A DNA stretch of 64,000 bases from a virus. The translations under genes and the position numbers were made by a program. The DNA is taken from positions 57,931-121,930 of the IMG/VR virus record IMGVR_UViG_3300041583_000345. One strand, given 5' to 3'. Shown piece by piece: positions 39,212-47,340 of the stretch; the first letter of the stretch is position 1, and every line of letters begins with the position of its first letter. The notes beneath the pieces were generated by a model. That model saw only the letters and a list, made by a program, of their open reading frames with translations. It ran no database searches and was not told the DNA's origin.

Positions 39212-40333
39212 CTACTTTATTAATGCAAGTCTAGGAGTATAATCAGAAACTGTTGTTACTATCTTTATAGAGTTACCAATCTCCTGCTCAAGGTCTTGAC
39301 TATTACTTATTATTTTATAGTCTAGGTCACTACTAATAAACATTATAGGATGTGCTATTTCTTCTATGTATGCTTTGGCAAGATCTTTTGCTATTCTTAA
39401 ATTAAATTGCGATAAGGAATTTAGGTCCGCAGTTTCTACCTTTACTACCCCTGGGCCGTATATATCATCTAAAAGTTCCTTAAGGTTTATGTAAAATTGG
39501 TTTTCCTTATTTTTATCAGATGTTTGTTTAAGAACGTTTAAATAGTGGAATAACCTTCCCGTCCATCCTGCATTTTTAAGCGGTATTAATACCTTAGCAT
39601 CTTCTTCCGGGAAGAATTTTAATATGTTTGAAACTATTTCACCTATACTATCTCCTCTTCCTGAAATCTTTTTTGGAGCTAGTATTGCACCTGTTAATGT
39701 TCCTTTCTTATTTAAAGAAGAAGCTTTTAATTCTAATGTACCACTAGCTGTTAATACGTCCCCCTTTGGTGCACTTTTAGTATCACTAAGAAGGCAAACT
39801 AAGGCTATCTCTCCTCTTCCAACTCCTTTTTGATTTGAACCCGGGGAGAAGCTAATTAATTTATTAATATGTTTTGAATCTATACCGGTTATATTTGCTA
39901 ACTCGCTTGAGAGGTTTCCTGATTTAGAAAGTTTATCGAATGTATTATTACTATTATTAAGCGAGGAAATTATATTGTTTTCTATGTTATTTTTATCTGC
40001 ATACCCAACAATTAAAAGAGTTTGTTCTTCCCCTAACCCTTTTTTAGTTAATGCATTAATTAGAGAAGTAGTATACCCTTTCCCGGTTTTCTTAATAACT
40101 GAATAAAGCTTAGCAATCTGTTCTGGGGAAAACTCTTGTTCTTTCGAATTTAAAAGTTTAATTATATCCTGGACTGATTGGTTGGTTTGTTGAGTTTCTT
40201 GTTTTACTGTATCTGTAAGTTTAACTCCAAACATATCTTCAAATAAAATTATATCCTCTTGATTATTAATATCAGGATATCCTTTATTAGTTCTATAAGA
40301 CCATTCTTGTATAATTTTATCTATAAGATTCAT
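39212..40333 (-). CDS. Unknown protein with possible PD-(D/E)XK nuclease core
   Basis: The 373-residue protein starts NLIDKIIQEWSYRTNKGYPDI, a helical start common in marine phage proteins of unknown role. The middle has GRGEIALVCLLSD, then KGDVLTASGTLELKASS. The E...D...E-x-K spacing resembles a PD-(D/E)XK nuclease site. No other motif is seen. It lies directly upstream of the terminase N-half and follows a tagged acidic protein. The nuclease idea is an inference from one motif. Confidence 0.6.
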   Translation of the reverse strand: MNLIDKIIQEWSYRTNKGYPDINNQEDIILFEDMFGVKLTDTVKQETQQTNQSVQDIIKLLNSKEQEFSPEQIAKLYSVIKKTGKGYTTSLINALTKKGLGEEQTLLIVGYADKNNIENNIISSLNNSNNTFDKLSKSGNLSSELANITGIDSKHINKLISFSPGSNQKGVGRGEIALVCLLSDTKSAPKGDVLTASGTLELKASSLNKKGTLTGAILAPKKISGRGDSIGEIVSNILKFFPEEDAKVLIPLKNAGWTGRLFHYLNVLKQTSDKNKENQFYINLKELLDDIYGPGVVKVETADLNSLSQFNLRIAKDLAKAYIEEIAHPIMFISSDLDYKIISNSQDLEQEIGNSIKIVTTVSDYTPRLALIK

Positions 40334-40342
40334 TTATTGTTA

Positions 40343-41002
40343 TTATGCTTCTGGTTCTTCTCCGTCTTCAAAATCAATAGGCTCATCGGATAAATCCTCT
40401 CCTCCTCCTTCATCACCACCTTCTGCTCCTCCGGTATCATCTGCTGCAAAGTCATCTTCTCCTCCTGTTGCTCCTCCTTCTCCTCCAGGAAATTCCCCAC
40501 CGCCCCCAGATGCGTCTGCTACATCTGATCCTGATACTGAGTCTTCCCCTGCGCCTTTCATTGGTGATTCTGAGTAGAGTATTGCAAGTTTGTCTAGAGC
40601 TTGTTGGTAGTCTGAAATATTGGAAAGGGTGTATCGTTTACCTAGAATTTTAGCAACAAAGGTTTTACCCATCCATTTTAACTCGTAGTCTTGACCGTTC
40701 TTGAGGTTAATTCTAAAAGCGGTCGGTCTTGGAGAGATCCAATCTATTGTATCTACAAATTCTAAAAAGTCTTCTGTTTGTAATTTTACAATAGCCTGTT
40801 TCAAGGTTGGAAACTTAGCTAAAATAGTATCTGTTGCATCTTCAAGTACAGTCTCTTTTGGTGCATCCATATCAGGTTCTTCTTCAGGTGTTGGCTTTTC
40901 TTCAGTTTCTTCTTCAGCTTCCTCTAGCTCATCTAATAAACCTTCTAATAAAACTTCTTGGTATGCTTCTAGTATAATATTCTTTAAATCGCTTTTTTTC
41001 AT
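40343..41002 (-). CDS. Acidic, Gly-rich protein with capsid-targeting-like leader
   Basis: A 219-residue protein. It begins MKKSDLKNIILEAYQEVLLE (tag-like, with I-L-E and L-L-E sites), then an acidic stretch to residue 50, a central folded part (FRINLKNGQDYELKWMGKTF), and a disordered Gly/Asp tail (GGGGEFPGGEGG and so on). It resembles head-core proteins in charge. It overlaps neither neighbour. I do not recognise the family. Confidence 0.6.
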   Translation of the reverse strand: MKKSDLKNIILEAYQEVLLEGLLDELEEAEEETEEKPTPEEEPDMDAPKETVLEDATDTILAKFPTLKQAIVKLQTEDFLEFVDTIDWISPRPTAFRINLKNGQDYELKWMGKTFVAKILGKRYTLSNISDYQQALDKLAILYSESPMKGAGEDSVSGSDVADASGGGGEFPGGEGGATGGEDDFAADDTGGAEGGDEGGGEDLSDEPIDFEDGEEPEA

Positions 41003-41003
41003 A

Positions 41004-43712
41004 TTACTTAGTTCTACAATGATCTTTACCTTTTAAAAATGGAGTTTTACATTTAGACCCCTTAACGTGTACCCGGCCACATTTTCCACAGCAGGTTCCT
41101 TTTTCTTCGTCAATATGGTGACCCTTATCTGTTGCCCAATCATCCATATCATCGTTGACATCCTCATCTTCCGTAATGGATAAAAGGTTAAGCTTTTTAG
41201 TTTCGTCTTCTGCTCTTTTCTTAGTTGCAAAATCTGTTATAATTTTATCTCCTTTCCATACTTGGTATGTATTATTAGATTTCGAAAACTTTACTTTGTG
41301 TTTTCCCTCTTCTATTGATTTTTTAATTACACCACCTTTATTATATATGTTTGTAGCTTTAGTATCGCCTGTTCCTTTATTGTAGGATACACTATATTGA
41401 GGTCTATCCATTATGTCTGTTCCGGCTTTTGTGATAACACCTGGGTGGCCTAAGTGTTTTACTTTGTCTCCTACTTTAAACTCTAACCCTGAAGCTTCTT
41501 CTAGGTCTTCGCTTACTATATTACCTTTGGTAGTTTCAGATACCTCTTTAGATAGTTTTTTATACTTAGATAGTAAATTAGCTATTTTGTCATCTTTCCC
41601 AACCATTGTATTAATTTGACTAGGTTCTAATTTTCTACTATAGTATTTTTCTATTTGATTTTTGAGGTCTTTAAGTTGAGAGGGTTCGTTTACTTCTATT
41701 TTACGTTCCTCAAGATATTCATTTTCGGCACCAACAGCATTATATGCTTCTATACCAAATCTTTTTATTACTTCTTGTTGAGATTTCCCAGAATCGATCA
41801 TTCGCTTTGCTCCCTCAATATCTTTTCTAAATTGTGTTTTTTTAGGTTTGGATGGGCGACTGGCTGCTTTGTCAGCATACTTTTGTTGTGCTGGTGTTAT
41901 TTCATTTACACCATCATAGTTTTGTTTTCTTAATACTTGCGTAACAGCGTAGACAGCATCCTGTAATGAATAATCGTATCTATCTGCTAATTTTCTTATA
42001 AATCCATTTACTAGTCTATCTAATTCGGGGTTTACATTTTCTTTTATATTAGAGGAGGAGGGGAGTATTGAATTAGTACCTCTAACTATTAGTCTTAGTT
42101 TACCATTTTTTATAACTACAGTTTTTGTAAATAAGGAATCTGACTTAACATGGTCCACCTTATAATCTGTGCCTTTAATAAATGAGTTTTTATCTTTACC
42201 ATTATATTTTACAGTATCTCCGGGTTTTACCGTATTATAAAATTTGATTTGTTCTTTTTGGTCTAGCCCTTCATTTTCTTTTACTAAATGGGACATCCAT
42301 GATGAATCTATTTTATACCCATCCAGCCAGTCTTTTAGTTCAGCAGGGGAATCTCTCTTAATGGTAGAAGTAGCATTTTGATCATATATACTAGCATCCT
42401 TCTTTGTTATATCCATTTCCCATTTATTCCCACTTTTTTGAATATCGTATTGCTTACCAGTATTACTGTCTTTATATAATGTTGAGTTACCTTCATTTAA
42501 CCCATCATAGTTTTGTTTTCTTAATACTTGCGTAACAGCGTAGACAGCATCCTGTAGTGAGTAGTCGTACCTATCTGCTAATTTTCTTATAAATCCATTT
42601 ACTAGTCTACCTAATTCGGGGTTTACATTTTCTTTTACTATTTCATCAATAACATCAATAACTTCATCTGTATCATACCCACTTGAATCTGCCCAATCTT
42701 GGAACCTATCGAAGTCTCTTTTTGGTAAAACATAATAAGTATCCCTACCGTCTTTTTTATAACCTAAGTTTCTAGAAAGACTTTCATCAGATAAGAATTT
42801 ATCATCTAAATATCCATCGTCTAATGTGAACGTAATGGTATTACTATCTTTATTAGTATTTTTATTTTTATTCTTTTCGGTTGCTATTAAAGCTTGTATT
42901 TTCTCTATGGTGGTTTTTTCAGGATGGTTTTTTAGTCTATCAGCTTGTTGTGCATCAGAAAATTCATTATCTGTCATTTCACTTGTTGGTGTAGGGTGAT
43001 ATTGTCTTAGGTTTGGCTTTACCTCTATACCGTGTTTAGTACCTCCTTTTAAAAAGGCTGCTCTACGGCTTAATTTATTGGCGGTTGATACTGCCCTATT
43101 TGATGTTTTAATCTTTTTTTCTTGCATTTTGGAAGAAAAATGTTTGGTAAGCTCATTTGCTATTACATCAACATGTATTACCGGTTCTCCTGATGGTTTA
43201 ATACCTATTTCACCAACTGCTTTATTATATGAAAAATCTACTAAGTGTAATTCTTCTCCCTCTATATAAAAAGAAAAGTTATCTGTCCGATTATCTTTAT
43301 ATTCTACGTGTAGATTAAAACTACCCTCTTCTATGTTTATAGCTTTCATATGAGATAATTCATCTCCGGCTGCTATAAGGGCTTTGGCTAAAGATTTACC
43401 TACCCCTCTTGCAATTTGTTTAGTTTCTTCTACCGAAAATCTAGCTTCTCCTTTTGCTTCTTTAGTTAACTTAACGTTGATCCCTTTTTTGGCTAGTTTT
43501 TCTGCTTCTATTTCACTATCAGTAGATATTGTACCAGCTTCTTGTTCAGCTAAAATTTTTAATTCACTATCTAATGCTTCTTTAATAGACTGTAGCTGGG
43601 ATATGGTTTCTTGTACATTTATTCCAGGTACATTTTGATATGTTCCGCTCTGTAGTGAAGTTAGTGCGGACTGAACGTTTGTTAACCTGTCGTTTAGTTC
43701 TTGATATGTCAT
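41004..43712 (-). CDS. Large modular protein with a near-identical internal repeat
   Basis: A 902-residue protein that looks like joined modules. Residues 1-210 are helical. Two 49-residue units (about 359-407 and 556-604; NPELGRLVNGFIRKLADRY...AVTQVLRKQNYDG) are almost identical. Between them lies DTVKYNGKDKNSFIKGTDYK. Later come a KOW-like VGDKVKHLGHPGVIT segment and a Cys-rich C-terminus (CCGKCGRVHVKGSKC). Several L-N-E and similar sites border the modules, so cleavage by the prohead protease is conceivable. Function is unknown. The gene lies upstream of a tagged acidic protein in the accessory block. Confidence 0.65.
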   Translation of the reverse strand: MTYQELNDRLTNVQSALTSLQSGTYQNVPGINVQETISQLQSIKEALDSELKILAEQEAGTISTDSEIEAEKLAKKGINVKLTKEAKGEARFSVEETKQIARGVGKSLAKALIAAGDELSHMKAINIEEGSFNLHVEYKDNRTDNFSFYIEGEELHLVDFSYNKAVGEIGIKPSGEPVIHVDVIANELTKHFSSKMQEKKIKTSNRAVSTANKLSRRAAFLKGGTKHGIEVKPNLRQYHPTPTSEMTDNEFSDAQQADRLKNHPEKTTIEKIQALIATEKNKNKNTNKDSNTITFTLDDGYLDDKFLSDESLSRNLGYKKDGRDTYYVLPKRDFDRFQDWADSSGYDTDEVIDVIDEIVKENVNPELGRLVNGFIRKLADRYDYSLQDAVYAVTQVLRKQNYDGLNEGNSTLYKDSNTGKQYDIQKSGNKWEMDITKKDASIYDQNATSTIKRDSPAELKDWLDGYKIDSSWMSHLVKENEGLDQKEQIKFYNTVKPGDTVKYNGKDKNSFIKGTDYKVDHVKSDSLFTKTVVIKNGKLRLIVRGTNSILPSSSNIKENVNPELDRLVNGFIRKLADRYDYSLQDAVYAVTQVLRKQNYDGVNEITPAQQKYADKAASRPSKPKKTQFRKDIEGAKRMIDSGKSQQEVIKRFGIEAYNAVGAENEYLEERKIEVNEPSQLKDLKNQIEKYYSRKLEPSQINTMVGKDDKIANLLSKYKKLSKEVSETTKGNIVSEDLEEASGLEFKVGDKVKHLGHPGVITKAGTDIMDRPQYSVSYNKGTGDTKATNIYNKGGVIKKSIEEGKHKVKFSKSNNTYQVWKGDKIITDFATKKRAEDETKKLNLLSITEDEDVNDDMDDWATDKGHHIDEEKGTCCGKCGRVHVKGSKCKTPFLKGKDHCRTK
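41901..42046 (-). repeat. Near-identical 146-bp repeat, C-terminal copy
   Basis: Matches 42492-42637 at about 138 of 146 positions. Most differences are silent. Confidence 0.9.
42492..42637 (-). repeat. Near-identical 146-bp repeat, N-terminal copy
   Basis: Direct repeat of 41901-42046, about 446 bp apart within the same reading frame. Confidence 0.9.
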
Positions 43713-43753
43713 AATACTTTTTCTTATTGTACGGTATATTTAATAAATATCTT

Positions 43754-44374
43754 CTATTCTTCTTTATTAAGAGTATAATAATATATCTCTTCGTCTTCTT
43801 TATTTATTAGCCATTTATCTGATACATTCTCACAACACCAGTCTTTATTATCTATTTTCCAATCAGGTTTTTTAGGAAATGGCCTAGTAATAAACGACAT
43901 ATCTCTCCATATTGTTCTATTATTAGGTTGAAGAGTAAAATTACCGTCATCTAATTTAATTAAATGTGCAGCTTTATATTGGGTAGGTTCGTTAGAATAG
44001 GGGTTACTATGCCAATCAAAAGTCATAAGGTAGTTTCCCCATTCTGATGTTTTATCTTTAAATATAGTCTTTACTCTTGATTGAAGTAAATAATCATAGG
44101 TATTAGTTGTAACTTCATGTCCAAAACAATCCCAAAGCTGTAAATGATCTAGAGGTTTTTTAGGAGCATCTTCTTTCCACCCAAGCATATGAATAGGGAC
44201 TCTTGAACGAACTGCCCCTTCATCGGTCATAACGTGAAACGTCATAGCTCTCCCTGCTACTGATTGTGCACCAAAAACGATTACATCTTGAAAGCCGGGT
44301 CTATCATCATGCTGGTAGAGGTGTTCGCTCCGCATTTTAGCATAAAAGTGAGGTATTGATATATTTAAACTCAT
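43754..44374 (-). CDS. Conserved marine phage protein of unknown function
   Basis: The 206-residue protein has DVIVFGAQSVAGRAMTFHVM, RVPIHMLGWKEDA, LDHLQLWDCFGHEVT and KLDDGNFTLQPNNRTIW. I recognise this set from many uncultured marine phages, where it is uniformly hypothetical. It has no membrane segment and many aromatic residues, suggesting a compact beta-rich fold. It stands 42 nt from the 902-residue gene and 56 nt from the next gene. Confidence 0.68.
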   Translation of the reverse strand: MSLNISIPHFYAKMRSEHLYQHDDRPGFQDVIVFGAQSVAGRAMTFHVMTDEGAVRSRVPIHMLGWKEDAPKKPLDHLQLWDCFGHEVTTNTYDYLLQSRVKTIFKDKTSEWGNYLMTFDWHSNPYSNEPTQYKAAHLIKLDDGNFTLQPNNRTIWRDMSFITRPFPKKPDWKIDNKDWCCENVSDKWLINKEDEEIYYYTLNKEE

Positions 44375-44429
44375 AAATTACTTTTTTACGCCCTTCATAT
44401 TAACACACTAGTATCGGACCCACCTTCAT

Positions 44430-45089
44430 TTAGGTATTTTTGTACCGTGCTTTTTGTAAGTATTTATTTTCTTTTAATTTAGGTGTATTGTCGTGCCAAC
44501 ATTTATGGCAAGTATATAAATCGTCTCCACCCTCTTTTATTTTCCAATGCCAATCGCAATTGTCGCAGTGTATTTCATCTCCAACTATGGTTTCGAACAT
44601 ATCTTCGGCTTTATAAGCTGATACGTCTACTTCAATATCATCTGTTCCACTTATTTTAGCTTTTGGAAAATTTTTCTGTATAATAATTTTATATAATTTT
44701 GCTCTAGTATTATCTTTAGCATCTTCTTCCCCTGTTTTTCCTTTGGTAGGAGAATATAGTATACTATCAACATCACCCTTATATTCTATAAAAGATTTTA
44801 CTATATCAACTATAGTAGACATTATTTTAAGTGGTTCGTTTCCCCCCGTTAATTGTTTTGAAGACATACCCCTAACACCATGTTGGGCTAAAAATTCAAG
44901 TTCCCAAACAGAACGAGTGCCTATGTAATTGTAGAGATTAACCTCATATTTAGTACCACTGTCTGTGATAAAAGTATATACGTCATTTTCTTCATCGCTT
45001 TTATCAAATTCAGCTTTCCAATCGTAGGGTTTTTGAGATAAATCTCCTATCTCGTTTAGTTTTTCGAATATGATATCAGTTAATTTCAT
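44430..45089 (-). CDS. Tagged protein with C-terminal zinc ribbon
   Basis: A 219-residue protein. It begins MKLTDIIFE, the capsid-targeting-like tag. The middle is alpha/beta (YTFITDSGTKYEVNLYNY, then VWELEFLAQ). The end is a zinc ribbon, CDNCDWHWKIKEGGDDLYTC followed by HKC, with four Cys. Such ribbons often bind nucleic acid. It lies 2 nt from the next upstream gene, within an operon of tagged proteins. Family unknown. Confidence 0.65.
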   Translation of the reverse strand: MKLTDIIFEKLNEIGDLSQKPYDWKAEFDKSDEENDVYTFITDSGTKYEVNLYNYIGTRSVWELEFLAQHGVRGMSSKQLTGGNEPLKIMSTIVDIVKSFIEYKGDVDSILYSPTKGKTGEEDAKDNTRAKLYKIIIQKNFPKAKISGTDDIEVDVSAYKAEDMFETIVGDEIHCDNCDWHWKIKEGGDDLYTCHKCWHDNTPKLKENKYLQKARYKNT

Positions 45090-45091
45090 CT

Positions 45092-45817
45092 TTATCCTAA
45101 ATTAGTAGACTGTGTACCACCTTGAGGTTTAATTAAATCTTGGGCAAAAGCAGTTAATTTTTCTATTGAAGTAAATGCTGGGGTTCCTTTAGTTTCTCCT
45201 GTAGCTACATCTACTACTCTATATAATGCTCTACCGGATTTGTCTTTATATGTAGGTTCCACTTTTACTAATTTAAAAATATACTGATCATTATACTTAG
45301 AAGAAATTTGGTTTGGCCATTCTTGTGGGATGTCTTCCTCCTTTATAGCTTTTTTAGATAATTTAAAAGCCGCTAATCTTACTTTTAATCTTTTAATTTC
45401 AGCTTCATACCCCTTAGGATTTTCATCTTGTAATATTTTAATTTCTTTTTCTATATCCTTATAGGCTACAGCATTTTCGGCTACAGCTTTTTTAGCTGTT
45501 AAAGCTGCTTTAACTTGAGCTATATCTTTTTCTAGGTCCATAACTTCTTTATCCGTACCTCTAGATTTAGCTATTGCTAGCTCGTTGTTTAGGTTTATTA
45601 TGTACTGAGCTAGTTCATTTCTAGTGGTATTATCATATGCTGCTTCATTCTTCATAGCATTACCTGCTGCCACTGCATCTTTGTGTGCATTAGAATTACC
45701 GTGAGATGGTTTTTTACCTTTTTTACGTTTAGCATTAATATTAGCCCATAAGCCCGGTGTATTCTTTTCTGCTAATAAAGCATCTTTGATAATTTCTATA
45801 AGGTATGATTTTTTCAT
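45092..45817 (-). CDS. Tagged basic/coiled-coil protein
   Basis: A 241-residue protein. It begins MKKSYLIEIIKDALLAE, a leader that could end at A-E, then NTPGLWANINAKRKKGKKPS, a very basic segment recurrent in phage proteins. A coiled coil spans about 65-155. The C-terminus is a small beta-rich part (YRVVDVATGETKGTPAF). The strong basic patch after the leader suggests DNA contact inside the head. No family assignment. Confidence 0.6.
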   Translation of the reverse strand: MKKSYLIEIIKDALLAEKNTPGLWANINAKRKKGKKPSHGNSNAHKDAVAAGNAMKNEAAYDNTTRNELAQYIINLNNELAIAKSRGTDKEVMDLEKDIAQVKAALTAKKAVAENAVAYKDIEKEIKILQDENPKGYEAEIKRLKVRLAAFKLSKKAIKEEDIPQEWPNQISSKYNDQYIFKLVKVEPTYKDKSGRALYRVVDVATGETKGTPAFTSIEKLTAFAQDLIKPQGGTQSTNLG

Positions 45818-45818
45818 A

Positions 45819-46181
45819 TTATAATTTACTTGTTTCTGATGAGATTATTATTATACGAATTACAATTGCTACAATTGAGCCAAATATAATCCAAAGTGCC
45901 TTATTAACACCGTTTCTCCACCTTTTTACGTCCTCTAGCTCCATCATCTGTGAGCGAAATTCCTTATCCCCCAGTTCCATTTTATTTCGGAAATCTGTGT
46001 TTTTATTAGTGTTTACTACTACTCCGGTTTCCGGGTTAAGCATAGTGTGTTTTATTTCCGAGATATCCTCTTTAAGTTCTTCCATATCTTTTTGCATCTG
46101 CTTTAACTCTCCGTTAGGCATATGGGTTTTGATATGTTTAATTTCAGTTAAAAGGGCATCTAGTACTTCTTTTTGAGTCAT
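45819..46181 (-). CDS. Coiled-coil protein with one C-terminal membrane segment (XhlA-like)
   Basis: A 120-residue protein with an amphipathic coiled coil in the first 50 residues, a linker, then VKRWRNGVNKALWIIFGSIV and a hydrophobic end (AIVIRIIII). This matches the layout of XhlA-type holin partners and other tail-anchored phage proteins. A TATTTATT box lies 17 nt upstream. No endolysin gene is next to it, so a lysis role is uncertain. Confidence 0.62.
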   Translation of the reverse strand: MTQKEVLDALLTEIKHIKTHMPNGELKQMQKDMEELKEDISEIKHTMLNPETGVVVNTNKNTDFRNKMELGDKEFRSQMMELEDVKRWRNGVNKALWIIFGSIVAIVIRIIIISSETSKL

Positions 46182-46198
46182 TAGTAGGCGGTTTTAGT

Positions 46199-46206
46199 AA
46201 TAAATA
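46199..46206 (-). promoter_or_regulatory. Candidate late-promoter box
   Basis: The coding strand reads CTATTTATTAC, 17 nt before the XhlA-like gene. Confidence 0.42.
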
Positions 46207-46211
46207 GTTAC

Positions 46212-46790
46212 TTAAAAATGTTCCCGTAAGTGACCTAAGTAAGTCTTGAGGTCTTCTAATAACTGCTTGCTTTTATTTGTATTTGAGTTCCAGTCTTCTA
46301 TTACTCCATCTTCTGTGACAAAAGATTCGTTTGTATTAGATACTAAATCTAACACCCAATGTTCAACATCTTTTGCAAATGCTTGAATATTACCGGACAT
46401 CATTTTCTGTTCATAAGCTTGATATAAACCTGCTTTTTGTAAATCTGCTTCAAAGTTGACTGTACATGGATCAAAACAAAAACCATGTAGTTTATACATT
46501 TTTTTAGCTAAGTGGTGTTTCATTGTGCCCTTACACTTTGGACATATTAATGGTATATGAACTGCCTTTTTTGCAGCGTCTAATTTGGTAATGTTCTGTC
46601 TAATCCCATTTTTAACCGTCCAGTTCTTACCTCCTTCTTCCCATATTTCACCTTCTTTGTACCTCTTTATAACTTTTTGATACCCAACTTGGGTTTTAGT
46701 GTTAGCTGTATAGTCCTTATTTACTATATTCCTAACTCGTTGAACATCTGATTGTTTAAAGTCTTTTTTTAATAACGATTCCTTACTCAT
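46212..46790 (-). CDS. Zinc-ribbon-like phage protein
   Basis: The 192-residue protein has a CPKC...C...C cluster (LICPKCKGTMKHHLAKKMY, then FCFDPCTVNFE) that probably binds zinc. The N-terminus is basic (SDVQRVRNIVNKDY). I recall similar proteins in marine T4-like phages without known function. It overlaps the HAD-family gene by 8 nt, so the two are co-translated. Confidence 0.6.
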   Translation of the reverse strand: MSKESLLKKDFKQSDVQRVRNIVNKDYTANTKTQVGYQKVIKRYKEGEIWEEGGKNWTVKNGIRQNITKLDAAKKAVHIPLICPKCKGTMKHHLAKKMYKLHGFCFDPCTVNFEADLQKAGLYQAYEQKMMSGNIQAFAKDVEHWVLDLVSNTNESFVTEDGVIEDWNSNTNKSKQLLEDLKTYLGHLREHF

Positions 46791-47328
46791 ATCCGAGTTC
46801 TTTTAATTGACCTATTACTTGTTTTACATTTCCCTGCACACATCTAATAGCTATCCCGCCGCTGGCAGTCCATTCTTCTATATTAGATTTCTTATCATCT
46901 ATTAGGATAGTATTACTTTTTGCGTATCTTTGTTTATCAGCAGAGTATGAAAATATTACTTTTGGGTGTGGGGTTAAATGATTTCTAACCCACATATTTT
47001 TACCCAATCTTGAGTTATTATCTCTTGAAGGGGATGTAAGAAGGTCTGGTTGATAAGGTTTGATAAAGTCCCAAAGTTGTTGGCCGTTGGGCATAAATTT
47101 CATATCTGACCAAAACTTAAGTCCCACTTTCACATCTATTAACTCCCAAAAAGCGGCTGTACTATTTTTACTCTCGTATTCTTTTGGTTTCATACCGGAG
47201 AAATGTTCAAATCTCTCTTCGAAATCTGTTAATACTCCGTCCATATCACAATAAATCTTGTAAGGTGGTTTTTCTTTTTGTTCCGGTAATGTGTACCCTT
47301 CTGCTAGTAGTTCTGATATTTTTTTCAT
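46783..47328 (-). CDS. HAD-superfamily phosphatase (deoxyribonucleotidase-like) with targeting-like N-terminus
   Basis: A 181-residue HAD protein. Motif I is IYCDMDGVLTDF (nucleophile Asp). The motif III/IV region is NTILIDDKKSNIEEWTASGG. These fit 5'-nucleotidase or polynucleotide-phosphatase-like enzymes. Before the fold there is MKKISELLAE, like the capsid-targeting tags. If the tag works, the enzyme would be carried in the virion and act early in the host, for example on nucleotides. Substrate is unproven. Confidence 0.8.
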   Translation of the reverse strand: MKKISELLAEGYTLPEQKEKPPYKIYCDMDGVLTDFEERFEHFSGMKPKEYESKNSTAAFWELIDVKVGLKFWSDMKFMPNGQQLWDFIKPYQPDLLTSPSRDNNSRLGKNMWVRNHLTPHPKVIFSYSADKQRYAKSNTILIDDKKSNIEEWTASGGIAIRCVQGNVKQVIGQLKELGYE

Positions 47329-47340
47329 ATAACCTTTATT

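Noticed and set aside
41033-41230. 65-residue minus-strand frame inside the 902-residue gene
   Set aside because: It overlaps the end of the modular protein in another frame and has no start context or motif.
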